This document shows positions 21,559-29,133 of a stretch of DNA of 29,133 nt, piece after piece. Location of the stretch: assembly GCA_025349905.2 (NCBI GenBank), contig MU624717.1, positions 1 to 29,133 on the forward strand. The letters are read 5' to 3'. The stretch is from Blastocladiella britannica (taxonomy: Eukaryota > Blastocladiomycota > Blastocladiomycetes > Blastocladiales > Blastocladiaceae). The notes beneath the pieces were generated by a model. That model saw only the letters and a program-made list of their open reading frames with translations, searched no databases and was not told the DNA's origin. Each line of letters starts with the position of its first letter. The first letter of the stretch is position 1. Position numbers and translations under genes: made by a program.

Positions 21559-23352
21559 TCACGGCCGACGATTGGCCACCCGGACCCCCGCCGGCAAGGA
21601 CGGAGATGTCGCCGCCGCAGGCCCCCACTTTGCGGCCCGTCCAATCGCCACCCCGGACCCGCACGACACCATCATCCACGTTCGGACCACCTCCCACTCG
21701 TCCGCGCGTGCGCTGCCTCTGGGCGACGCGTCCATGCGGCCCGATGCAAGCAGCCACTGCACGATCGCCGCCATTCGAGCCGCCATTGCATCGTTCCCGC
21801 CCCCGGAGCTGCTGTTGTTCCGCGCTACCGAGGCCACCACCGCCAGCCAGTCGATCTCGGCCGCCGCCGTCGGGGTGTCCAGCGTCGACACCCACCGCAC
21901 CGCGTCCAGACTACCGCGGCGGACCGCCGTCGAGGCTACACGGTGCCAGTACTCGCGCGCCTCGTCGCCCGGGTCCCCGCTCGTGCCATTACTGGCCGAC
22001 GCAGGTGAGGATGGGCCAATGGATAATGGCGAGGGAGCCAGTGACGGCGGCGGCGGCGGCGCGGACGCGTCGTCCCCGGGCCACCGGGCAACCACATGCC
22101 GAGCCAAGGAAACGGCGCCCGCGTCCACGGCGGCCATCACCACGTCGGCGCGCACCGCCGGGTCCCCCGCGAGCGACGCGATCGCCGCGCCCACCGCGGC
22201 GGCCGCCAGTGCCGCGTCCGGGTCCGACATCATGGTTGGAGCAGCGACCGTAGCGACCAACGAACCAGTGGCGTCAGGGGTCGGAGGAACGCGGTGCACG
22301 CGGCACCACGCAGTGACGATTGCTCTCGCGAGCAACGGCGCGCGCGGCCGCGCCGGTGCTATCGCCAGCGGCGGGAGTGCACAGACCGTGTCCACGTCGC
22401 CGGCCAGCACCGCCACCGCGCGGTCCACGTTGACGTCCGCGGCGCCCCCGACCGGTTTATGTGGTAGAAGGGCCGCCAATGCCCGGTGCGCATTGAGCGC
22501 CATCGCCGCCGCCAAGTAGTTGGAGTAGATGCCCGCGTCGGCGCGCCACCGGTCGAGGACGGGCGACGAGAGGAGGAGGGTGACGCGGGCGGCCGAGTCG
22601 GCGACGATCGCCGCGTGGACGAGCGTGGGCCCGCAGCCGCGCAGATCGGCGGCGTGGTCCGTGACTAAGGATGCCAGGTGGGCGGTTGGGCCGGCGACGG
22701 CGGCGAGCGCGGCGCCGATGCGCGGGTTGCTTGGGCAGGACCAGTCCAAAGAAGATGATGATGACTGTACCACCGAGTGCACCAAGACCACGAGCGGGCG
22801 CGTGCGGCCGCTGTCGGCGAGCCAGAACAGGAACCAGTGCAGGTCGGATGCGAGCAGGTCGCGCAACAGCGTCGCTGCCGATACATTAGTCGGCCAAGAC
22901 GCCAAAGAGCAGGATCGCGCCGCCTCGGCCGCCACCAGATCCGTCACGATCCCGTACGCCTTCCCCGCAATAGTGCGCACGAACCGGTCGTTGGTGTGCC
23001 CGAGTTCCATCACAAGGTCCGGCATCGTCAGTGCCAACCTCTGGGTATCCATCAGGTGCCGCATGGCCGGTAAATCGCGGGCGCGGGCCGCCAACATCCA
23101 GCACTCGAGCAAGTGTGCGGCCGATGTGACGGTCGCCCATCGCGATGCGGACGAGTAAAACCGACGGAGCATCGGCCACGCCTCGCGCTCGATCGCCCAC
23201 TGCCGTTCGTCGGCGCAGAGGACCCGCGGTAACGGTACGTGTTGCAAGGACCGGCAGGTGAGCTTCAGTCGCACGCAGTCGCGCGCTTGTAAGTACGATC
23301 CGAGGCGGCGCTGGGCGACCCAGGGGAGATCGTCAAGGGACAGTTTGTTCAT
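21559..23352 (-). CDS. F-box-like/ankyrin-like helical repeat protein (597 aa)
   Basis: A single long frame starts at ATG 23350-23352 and ends in TGA at 21559-21561. The N-terminus (LDDLPWVAQRRLGSYLQARDC, then LTCRSL) resembles an F-box: a Pro after LxxL, a run to a second helix, and C-R-S before the third. Such domains recruit substrates to SCF ubiquitin ligases. The remainder is a series of Ala/Leu-rich helix pairs (for example DLPAMRHLMDTQRLAL, LARHVVARWPGDD and SLDAVRWVSTLDTP). These look like degenerate ankyrin-type repeats, which are common in large orphan families of early-diverging fungi. A low-complexity Pro/Ser segment (PPPPPSLAPSPLSIGPSS) interrupts them. The stop codon lies inside a perfect GTGAGT donor, so the real C-terminus may be spliced to downstream exons. 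The F-box call is by pattern only. Confidence 0.7.
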   Translation of the reverse strand: MNKLSLDDLPWVAQRRLGSYLQARDCVRLKLTCRSLQHVPLPRVLCADERQWAIEREAWPMLRRFYSSASRWATVTSAAHLLECWMLAARARDLPAMRHLMDTQRLALTMPDLVMELGHTNDRFVRTIAGKAYGIVTDLVAAEAARSCSLASWPTNVSAATLLRDLLASDLHWFLFWLADSGRTRPLVVLVHSVVQSSSSSLDWSCPSNPRIGAALAAVAGPTAHLASLVTDHAADLRGCGPTLVHAAIVADSAARVTLLLSSPVLDRWRADAGIYSNYLAAAMALNAHRALAALLPHKPVGGAADVNVDRAVAVLAGDVDTVCALPPLAIAPARPRAPLLARAIVTAWCRVHRVPPTPDATGSLVATVAAPTMMSDPDAALAAAAVGAAIASLAGDPAVRADVVMAAVDAGAVSLARHVVARWPGDDASAPPPPPSLAPSPLSIGPSSPASASNGTSGDPGDEAREYWHRVASTAVRRGSLDAVRWVSTLDTPTAAAEIDWLAVVASVARNNSSSGGGNDAMAARMAAIVQWLLASGRMDASPRGSARADEWEVVRTWMMVSCGSGVAIGRAAKWGPAAATSPSLPAGVRVANRRP

Positions 23353-23529
23353 TTTACGATGATTTTTTATTGCCTGTCTTAATATTCTTGTCGTAGTTGC
23401 GTCGAAGAGGAGGATGAGGGGCGACGCATTTTTGTATTGCGTGGCAGTTCACTGTGAAATGTGAAAGAGAAAAACGAAAATGAAAGAAGTGACCGCCGCG
23501 TTGTGAATGACACGTAAAACATCTAACCC

Positions 23530-25074
23530 TTATCTCGTCCCTGCCACGCTACCCCTCTCGTCGTCCTCGGCGCCTCCAACGCTGCCAACGCTGCCAGGGC
23601 TCTCAACACCATTCCCACCGTGGTCATTACTGCTGCTGCCTTTGCACGAGCACTGCTCCACTAGGGACTGAATGTACGCGGCAGGGATCCCGCACCGGGA
23701 TCGCCGTGTTTCGTACATCTTTCGAACCTATTTTCCCCATAAAAACTCAGTTCAAGGCGTTGGTGTGAGACGAATAACAAAATTACCTCGGTCAGAGTTC
23801 GCCGCGCGGTAAAGTGAAGTCCAGGCTCGAGATTCGATTGGTGTGCCTGCTCAACGATCCCACGCCAGTCCTGTTGCTCCACATATAAAAAATGAGCACA
23901 CTGGGAAGGGGATACGCCCATAACCAATGAAAATGAAGATAAAACGGCATCATACCTCGTGCGGGACAATCAGTAGCGTACTGCTCCGCCACGCCATGTT
24001 CGATCCGTCCGTCGTGGCGCGCCCCTCCAAGACCGAAAGGGACGCCATGAGTCTTCGGAACCGTTTCCGTTCGTGCGTCGACTCCGATGCCGCGTTGCAC
24101 AGTTCCTGGATCCGGTACACGTCGGCGTCCACCGTGTACTTCGACGAAGATCCCTGGGTCGAAGAGCCGTTTGCAGCAGCAGCGGCCGGGACGACAAACG
24201 CCAGTGCCGACGACGCCGACGGCGACGAAGTCAGCTCGGGATTCGAGGTCGCCGCATTGCTCCGGGCCATCAGGTACAGCGCCTCGACCATCAGCGCGTA
24301 CGTGCGTCGCGTAAACACCATAAACGACCGGTGCTGCGTGGGCGGCAAATGCGGCGACGGCGGCCGCTGCGGGTGGGCGGAGCGTGGCTGGGGCCGGTCG
24401 CGCTCTGCTGCTGGTTTGCGGGAGGCAGTACGCCGACCACTTGGGTTGGTTGCGACAGGGGAGTGGGTTGCGACAGAGGAGGCACGCGGCGGTGAAGGGA
24501 CCACTGCCCGCGCCCGCACTCGATCACTGCGCTCACTGCGCTCACTCACGCGCGAGACGGCTGCTGCTGCCGGTGGCGGCGGCGGTGGCGGCGACCACAG
24601 ACCAGCTGCGTCGTCCTCCGCGCTGCGATATGAGTGGGCATGGAACTGGTAGTGCTCAGCACAGTCAAGATGGTAGCTCGAGTCCAGTCGCGGGATCATC
24701 ATCGAGTGAGGAGTGATGGTCGTCAAGTCGGAGTGACGAGGACGCCAGTACGCGTCCCCATGTTGAAGTTGGCCATGAGGATGATATGGGGTATGTCGCT
24801 GCTGTAAGTGAAGGCAGTCGTGGGACCACACTGGCGGACGAGGGTAGTGCATTGGCGATTGCCACTGCCATTGCCGCTGTTGTTGCATGAGTCGCTCATG
24901 GGAGTGGTAGACAAGGTCACAGGGGTAGGGATCCTGGAAGTGTCGGTCGTCCCTGTGCATGGGCGGGTGCACTGGAGCCAGTGCCGGCAACGCAGCCGCA
25001 ATGGAAGGGAGGAGACCCTGACCGACACGCCCGGGTTGCGGGATCCCAAGCAGCGGCGGGAGGGTTCGATCCAT
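23530..25074 (-). CDS. Low-complexity protein with C-terminal H2C2 integrase-type zinc-finger-like module (468 aa)
   Basis: Three exons, all in phase 0: 23956-25074, 23787-23876 and 23530-23727; introns 79 nt (GTATGA...GTGGAG) and 59 nt (GTAATT...AATAG). An acceptor 6 nt further into exon 2 (CAACAG) is an equally good alternative. The first about 240 residues are His/Pro/Gln/Ser-rich and look disordered. The C-terminal region, about 245-431, has a helix-rich lead (VDADVYRIQEL; KRFRRLMASLSVLEG; LLIVPHE). Then comes IVEQAH, x8, H, TARRTLTEVRKMY, and after about 34 residues LVEQCSC. This order matches the zinc-binding domain that precedes retroviral/Gypsy integrase cores and is kept in host proteins such as KRBA2 and NOL4. 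The Cys pair is C-x-C rather than C-x2-C. There is no integrase catalytic core. The start at 25074 is the first in-frame ATG. An out-of-frame ATG (25098) precedes it, and more 5' exons are possible. Confidence 0.7.
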
Positions 25075-25760
25075 CGGCCGGTCTCCAAACCCTGTTCATT
25101 TTAGTCGGTGTGTGAGAAGTTTTGAACAAAGCTGGCGCCAGAAAAGTGAAAAAGCACAAAACAAACGGGAAGGAAAAAAAACTCAATCGCTGGCAATAGC
25201 GTGGGCTAGTAACGTTACATCGGGAGCCCTTCGCTTAACATGTCCACCACCACGCACCTCAGCGATTGCTGGGTTGCGATCAGTGTGATCGTGTGGCGAG
25301 TGGGCAATACAGGAAAAAAAAAAATTGAAATGCGAAAAAATAGAGGGAGAGAGTGACGCGCCCGAGGAAAAGGCCGCCATTGGCAGGGACGCAGCACCAT
25401 ATTCCTGGTTAGGACTTGCAGTGTCGGGGCCAGCGGCACCACCGCCACCACCGCGGCCGCCACGCGCAACCAGATGGATCGGTAGCCGTGGGACTGGTGA
25501 ATAATAGGAGTCGTGGGGATGCAGTGAAAGTTGTTCTTGGCGCCGAGTGAAGGAAGCAGCGAGGTCGTGTTGGTGAGCTCGGACTGGCGGAGGTGGAAGG
25601 GCGGCCATCAACGGCTGATCGATGGGAGAAAAAGGAAAAAAGAGAGCCCCACCAGTCGCGCGAGTGTCGGTTAGTATTATATTGTGATGCCCGTGTGGGC
25701 GATAGTGGGCGTACCTCTGCTGCAGGGTGGTGTGGCGGGAGGTCAACAACATATTGCGTG
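25075..25760 (-). other. Upstream region with possible additional 5' exon of the H2C2 gene
   Basis: On the minus strand a frame around 25380-25620 reads MAALPPPPVRAHQHDLAASF and continues His/Pro/Gly-rich. Its composition is like the N-terminus of the H2C2 protein. Downstream of it lie a T11 tract (25317-25327 on plus as A) and intron-like 3' sequence (CTGATC...CCCAG). Directly before the annotated start, a CAG acceptor (25088-25090) would allow an in-frame lead GFGDRPMDRTLPP. The exact joins cannot be decided from sequence alone. Confidence 0.35.
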
Positions 25761-26800
25761 GACCGGAAATATGGTGTGCCCATCCTTGGCGTAATTTTTT
25801 TATAGGGGGAAGGGAGGGGGCCGCTGGTTATATGTGGTGCGGAGTAAAAAAGAAACAAAATCAAAAAGGCGCGCAGATCAGGGCCGGGCGGAGGTCGACA
25901 AAAAAAGAAAAAAAAATTATTTATGACGGACGTTTTTGGCTTTGTGCTTGTTATTTGCGACGAGCTTTGACGGAGTTGCATCCCGTTGTTGTTTTGCTCC
26001 GCTCCAGCGGCAACAGCAACAGCAACAGCGGGGTTGGGGGTGGATTCAATCGGCCCGGAATTGAATACATTCAAAACCACTTGCCGCCACACATGGACCT
26101 CCTTCATGGGACGAACGGACGATGGGCTTCGGGGGATGCAAATGTCGTCGAAACGAGTGTGCGATGCATTTCGAGCGTTTTTTTTTTTGCCCTGCCTCTC
26201 GACTTGCGCGATCGTTGGTTGGTATTTGCATTTTTGGGACACTCATGGCTTAGAGTTTATTTAAGGTTCGGAACCACACCTTGATGGGGACCTCCAAGGG
26301 GTCGTTTGAATTCCGGTGTGGAGGGTCAACATGGAAGGGACATGTAATTTCTACTATGTGGATTTTGAGGGCGGTGTTGGTACAGCGAGACCTGTCCACT
26401 TTTTTTTGGGATCCTTTGCCCTTGGTGCGGGAATGCCTTGCATTTTGGGGAATTTGCTGTCTCGCAAAACCTGGCTCTCTGCGCCTGTACGCAGCGCTCC
26501 AAATGGCCCTGACAGCATGCCTTCGTGTGTTGCCTTCGAGTTGCAGGCTGCCAATCCACGTCCAGTTGTTTTTCATCGAAGACTGACAAACTTCCAGCCA
26601 AATCCGCGTCGAGCTTACTAGTGTACTGTCCCCAACTTTCCAAGCTGCCTACAACTTTCCACGCACAAACGATAGCTTGTTCCGCAGCCACTCGCCGCCA
26701 TTAGATTGTATATTGAGAGTTGTAAAGTCGTGGATCCTGCCCATCATTGGAGGATCAGGGAACTTGGAAGCCCAAACCTAAACCTCCAGCAATGATGAAC
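25761..26800. other. Gene-free stretch of atypical composition
   Basis: This roughly 1-kb stretch is lower in GC than its surroundings. It has homopolymers (25795-25802 T; 25899-25917 A-rich; 26180-26189 T; 26399-26408 T) and a short CAG/CAA-type repeat at 26005-26031. Open frames of about 100-120 codons exist on both strands between 26250 and 26691, but none has gene-like codon use or a recognisable product. I see no tRNA cloverleaf, terminal repeats or transposase motif. It may be a promoter region, an unrecognised non-coding RNA, or an eroded element. Confidence 0.5.
26005..26031 (+). repeat. Short AGC/ACA trinucleotide microsatellite
   Basis: Between flanking CAGCGGCAAC and GCGGGG, the unit AACAGC (CAACAG) recurs about four times in an otherwise non-coding stretch. 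It is too short to be more than a simple-sequence repeat. Confidence 0.7.
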
Positions 26801-28061
26801 TCAAAGACCAGCGGCACGGCGGGTTGACGTCTCCTCGTCGTCGTCATCGTCCTCACCCAATGAAAACGCGGGCGGCGCCGTGGGAAGGTTCCCTTGGCTG
26901 TCGCTGTTGCCGTTGGCGATTTCAGCTGCTCGCTCCAACTGTCATCATTCACATCAAGTCGTCAGTCAAAAATAGGAAGCAAAAGGAGGAAAAAACACAA
27001 ACTTCGACGCGAAGAAACTCTTGCTGGATCTTTTGCTCGATCGACTGCCCGCGCAGCACCTGGCGCGCCATCTTGGCCGCAGCACCTTTAGCCTTACCGC
27101 CCTGGGCACCGATGGTGTCGCCCACGGGGGACTGGACGTCCAGCCGATGGAACCCGGGCTGTACGCGCGCCGTGGCGTGCACTCCGAGCGTGGTGAGGTT
27201 CGGCAGACTGGGCAACTTGTCCATGGGCAGTCGCGGCGCGTGCACTTTCACGATATCCACCGCGTCCACCACCACGTCGACGGTACGCGAAATGCCCATT
27301 TCGATCTCGGTCTGCACTTTTTTCGCCGCAATCGCCAGCACCTCGCGGGCTTCACGGGCGGGACCCCACGTCAGGTAAAACACCGCGGTCACGCACAGTG
27401 CCGCCGAGGGCACCAGCATGGCGTCGATCCCGATATTTTCGACCGACTTGGTGCCCAATAGCCCGCCAATAAAGAACCCGACGTAAAGTGGAACAAACAC
27501 TTTGAGTTTCCACGTCTCGCGGCGCGGATTGCGCGAAATCCATTGCCCGACCACGATCCCAATGTCGGTGGTGATGCCCGTCATGTGCGTGGTGCGTAAC
27601 ACGGCGCCCGAGTAGCCGGTGCAGAACGAGTTTTGTAATCCGCACGCGTACGCGGCGGCCACGGCGCCATAGATTGGGTGCGACAGGTGCGAAAGACCCC
27701 ACGAGACAAAGAGCAGCGCGGCTTCCACCAGCAGCGCGATCCCGTACGACCGACCTAACTGGAACCGCGTCGAGTCGATGGTGATCCCGGACGTGACCGA
27801 TCCGAGGAAATAAAACAGGGCTAGGCATCCAACGTTCCCCGCCGTGTAAGTGTCGCCGTTCACGAGCGAGAGCGCCATGCGGGTCGTGTGCCCCGTAACG
27901 TGCGAGACAGTCACCTTGTACGCTCCCGCCATGGTCACGGCGTTGATGAATCCGGCCAGCGTGGCCAGGATCGTGCCTCCAATCACCACCGTGTAAAACT
28001 CGCGGGTCGCAAACTTGTCCAGCGTGCTGGTGACTACCGCTGGTGGTGGTGTTGTAGTCAT
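26801..28061 (-). CDS. DUF1275/YoaK-family integral membrane protein (398 aa)
   Basis: Exon 1 (27003-28061) and exon 2 (26801-26938) are joined across a 64-nt intron (26939-27002) with a GTTTGT donor, a CTGAC branch-like motif and a GACAG acceptor. Without splicing the protein would end in a Phe-rich intron translation. With splicing it ends in an acidic tail (GEDDDDDEETSTRR, stop TGA at 26801-26803). The core has about six hydrophobic segments (residues about 22-44, 70-93, 106-125, 128-146, 186-204 and 212-232). It carries the two family hallmarks: GFINAVTMAGAYKVTVSHVTGHTTR and ACGLQNS followed by THMTGITTDIG. These are internally related halves typical of DUF1275. The C-terminal about 160 residues are cytosol-type and basic-to-acidic. 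The biochemical function of the family is not established. Divergent from COA3. Confidence 0.88.
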
Positions 28062-28256
28062 TATAGTATGATCTGTCTATTAATTGAATTGAATAGTTTT
28101 TTTTTTTTTTTTTGGGAAAGTATGCGATATTGCATTTGGGATCTTGAGGATTTTCGTCCTCTCTCCTCATTTTCATTTCGTAACGTTATCAATTACGGAA
28201 CGTCCCTGACCACGACCCACACCCCTGCACCACCAAGTACAAAACGCATAACCAAA
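28062..28256. promoter_or_regulatory. Putative bidirectional promoter (DUF1275 gene / COA3)
   Basis: The 195 bp separate two divergent start codons. They contain a run of 17 T (28097-28113), an imperfect AATTGAATTGAAT direct repeat (28081-28094) and an A/C-rich leader before the COA3 ATG. A poly(dA:dT) tract of this kind is a known nucleosome-excluding promoter element in fungi. Its role here is inferred from position. Confidence 0.5.
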
Positions 28257-28573
28257 ATGTCTTCCGCACCCTCGCCCACGTCCACCGCCATGCACAACAC
28301 CATTCGCGCGCCGTACCGCAACCGGAACGCGCTCATTGGCATGTCGCTGTTTGGGTTCTGCGCTGCCGTCTGTCCGCATCATTTCATCTTCATTTTTTGC
28401 CATTCCGTCGAACTCAATAATAAAATGAACAAACAGTCACGTACTCTATCCGTGCCGTCAAGCAAGAATCGTTCGAGGACGTGGAGGCGATGATTGCCGA
28501 AAAGCGCAAGTCTCGCGAGGCCTCTTCCGCTTCCGCAGCATCGGCAGCAGCACCACCATCTTCCGCCCAATAA
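28257..28573 (+). CDS. COA3: Cytochrome c oxidase assembly factor COA3 (83 aa)
   Basis: COA3 is a small inner-mitochondrial-membrane protein that works with COX14 to stabilise newly made Cox1 and couple its translation to assembly of complex IV. Exon 1 is 28257-28371 and exon 2 is 28437-28573. The 65-nt intron (28372-28436) has a weak GTCCGC donor and an AAACAG acceptor, phase 1. The spliced protein shows the family signature: a PYRNRNALIGMSLFGF lead into the single membrane helix, then TYSIRAVKQESFEDVE. This resembles the conserved YSI.AVKQ..F.D.. block. The tail is Ser/Ala-rich. Length is close to the yeast protein (85 aa). Without splicing the frame runs into unrelated sequence, which supports the intron. 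An AATAAA overlaps the stop codon (28569-28574). Confidence 0.88.
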
Positions 28574-28574
28574 A
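28569..28574 (+). terminator. AATAAA poly(A) signal overlapping the COA3 stop
   Basis: The last Gln codon and the TAA stop form AATAAA, followed by AAAATG and T-rich sequence. A canonical hexamer at this position would give a very short 3' UTR, in keeping with the compact spacing of the locus. Confidence 0.45.
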
Positions 28575-28743
28575 AAATGTTAAATCGGTTACTTTTATAT
28601 TACACGGCTGAGTGGGCTTTGACGTTTCCATCTCACCGGCGATCTCGTCCGCTATGCGGGCGCTACACCAATTGTGCGATTGGTGCAGCAGAGAGTGGTA
28701 ACCGTTTTTGGCTCCGGGAAAGTAAAGGGGGGGAAAAAAAAAA

Positions 28744-29133
28744 CTACGGCGACGCCGCCGCCTTGGCCGCCGCCGTCTCGGCCGCCTTGACCTTGGCCAC
28801 TGACTTCGCCTTTTGTGCGTCAGCCCGCGCGCCAACAAGGCTCTCCACCGCGGCGACCAGCTTGGGGTCCCACGCCACACCCGCCTCCGCCGCCGCACGC
28901 ATCCGTCGGGTCGCCCACTCGTGGTACAGGCTGCACCAGGCCATGTCGGCCTCGGATTTGCCTTTCCAACCAGCGAGCTTCCTGCCGCCACGCTCTTCAC
29001 ACTCGGCCAGTAGCTCCGCCCACTGCCGATTGCAAAGGTTCTTGATCACGGCGAGCTCGGCAAGAATACCCTCGATGTCCTCCTTGATTGCGGACTTGGC
29101 GTCGTCCGAAGCAGAGGCGAGCTTGATGCGGCG
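28744..29133 (-). CDS. C-terminal part of an unrecognised Ala/Lys-rich protein (partial)
   Basis: The frame is open from the right window edge (29133) to a TAG at 28744-28746, giving 129 residues; the start lies outside. The visible part is alpha-helical and charged, with a Trp-containing stretch (AVIKNLCNRQWAELLAECEE; WKGKSEADMAWCSLYHEWAT). It ends in an Ala/Lys-rich low-complexity tail (KVKAAETAAAKAAASP). Codon use (strong C/G at third positions) supports a real gene. No family or motif was recognised. It converges on COA3 with 170 bp between stops. A coiled-coil or nucleic-acid-associated role is conceivable but unsupported. Confidence 0.65.
   Translation of the reverse strand, partial: RRIKLASASDDAKSAIKEDIEGILAELAVIKNLCNRQWAELLAECEERGGRKLAGWKGKSEADMAWCSLYHEWATRRMRAAAEAGVAWDPKLVAAVESLVGARADAQKAKSVAKVKAAETAAAKAAASP

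Noticed and set aside
25409..26242. 277-codon minus-strand frame
   Set aside because: It runs through homopolymers and a microsatellite (poly-Phe, poly-Val/Ala) and has no consistent codon bias, so it is probably chance.
26250..26691. Overlapping frames of 100-120 codons on both strands
   Set aside because: Several frames are open at once, none resembles a known protein, and codon use does not match neighbouring genes; reported only as an atypical stretch.
27352..28176. 274-codon minus-strand frame overlapping the DUF1275 gene
   Set aside because: Shadow of the DUF1275 frame, rich in Arg/His, with no membrane segments or motif.
1..29133. tRNA, rRNA, CRISPR array, transposon with terminal repeats
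   Set aside because: None was seen on either strand by reading; short homopolymers and one microsatellite were the only repeats noticed.

Overview
The window looks like a compact nuclear segment from a free-living, aerobic fungus. The protein-coding parts are very GC-rich. Introns are short (about 58-112 nt, mostly 60-75) with GT...AG ends. Intergenic gaps are short and A/T-tract-rich. A fungal-style short URI1, a complex I subunit and COA3 point to a respiring fungus. The orphan 7TM, F-box/ankyrin-like and low-complexity proteins would suit an early-diverging zoosporic lineage such as Blastocladiomycota, but that placement is inference.

Layout from left to right: (1) the 3' exon of a plus-strand ABC-transporter-like gene (to 559), ending in a nucleotide-binding domain with altered catalytic residues; (2) an orphan 7-TM protein (947-2077, +); (3) a convergent two-exon 70-aa single-TM protein (2088-2364, -); (4) the three-exon complex I subunit NDUFB2 (2524-2863, +); (5) the dominant feature, the giant AAA+ ribosome-biogenesis ATPase midasin (MDN1/REA1, about 3292-18873, +), about 5,100 residues, almost all in one 14.9-kb exon; (6) convergent with it, the prefoldin-like URI1/BUD27 (18920-21197, -); (7) an F-box/ankyrin-like protein (21559-23352, -); (8) a low-complexity protein with a C-terminal integrase-type H2C2 zinc-finger-like module (23530-25074, -); (9) a 1.7-kb stretch with no secure gene (25075-26800); (10) a DUF1275/YoaK-family membrane protein (26801-28061, -); (11) COA3, a cytochrome c oxidase assembly factor (28257-28573, +); (12) the 3' end of an unrecognised Ala/Lys-rich protein (28744 to the right edge, -).

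The genes do not form an operon-like pathway. Two themes recur. MDN1 (60S pre-ribosome remodelling) and URI1/BUD27 (RNA polymerase assembly and TOR-linked translation) both serve ribosome and transcription-machinery production and are convergent neighbours, with 46 bp between stop codons. NDUFB2 and COA3 both serve the mitochondrial respiratory chain. Most pairs are convergent or divergent with tiny spacers (10-200 bp), so overlapping 3' UTRs and shared bidirectional promoters are likely.

I found no tRNA, rRNA, CRISPR array or intact mobile element. No clear new multi-gene system is evident. The points most worth following up are the H2C2-zinc-finger protein, the degenerate ABC ATPase domain, the 18-nt microexon of NDUFB2, the intronic poly(A) signals in the 70-aa gene, and an unexplained coding-like stretch around 21300-21520.
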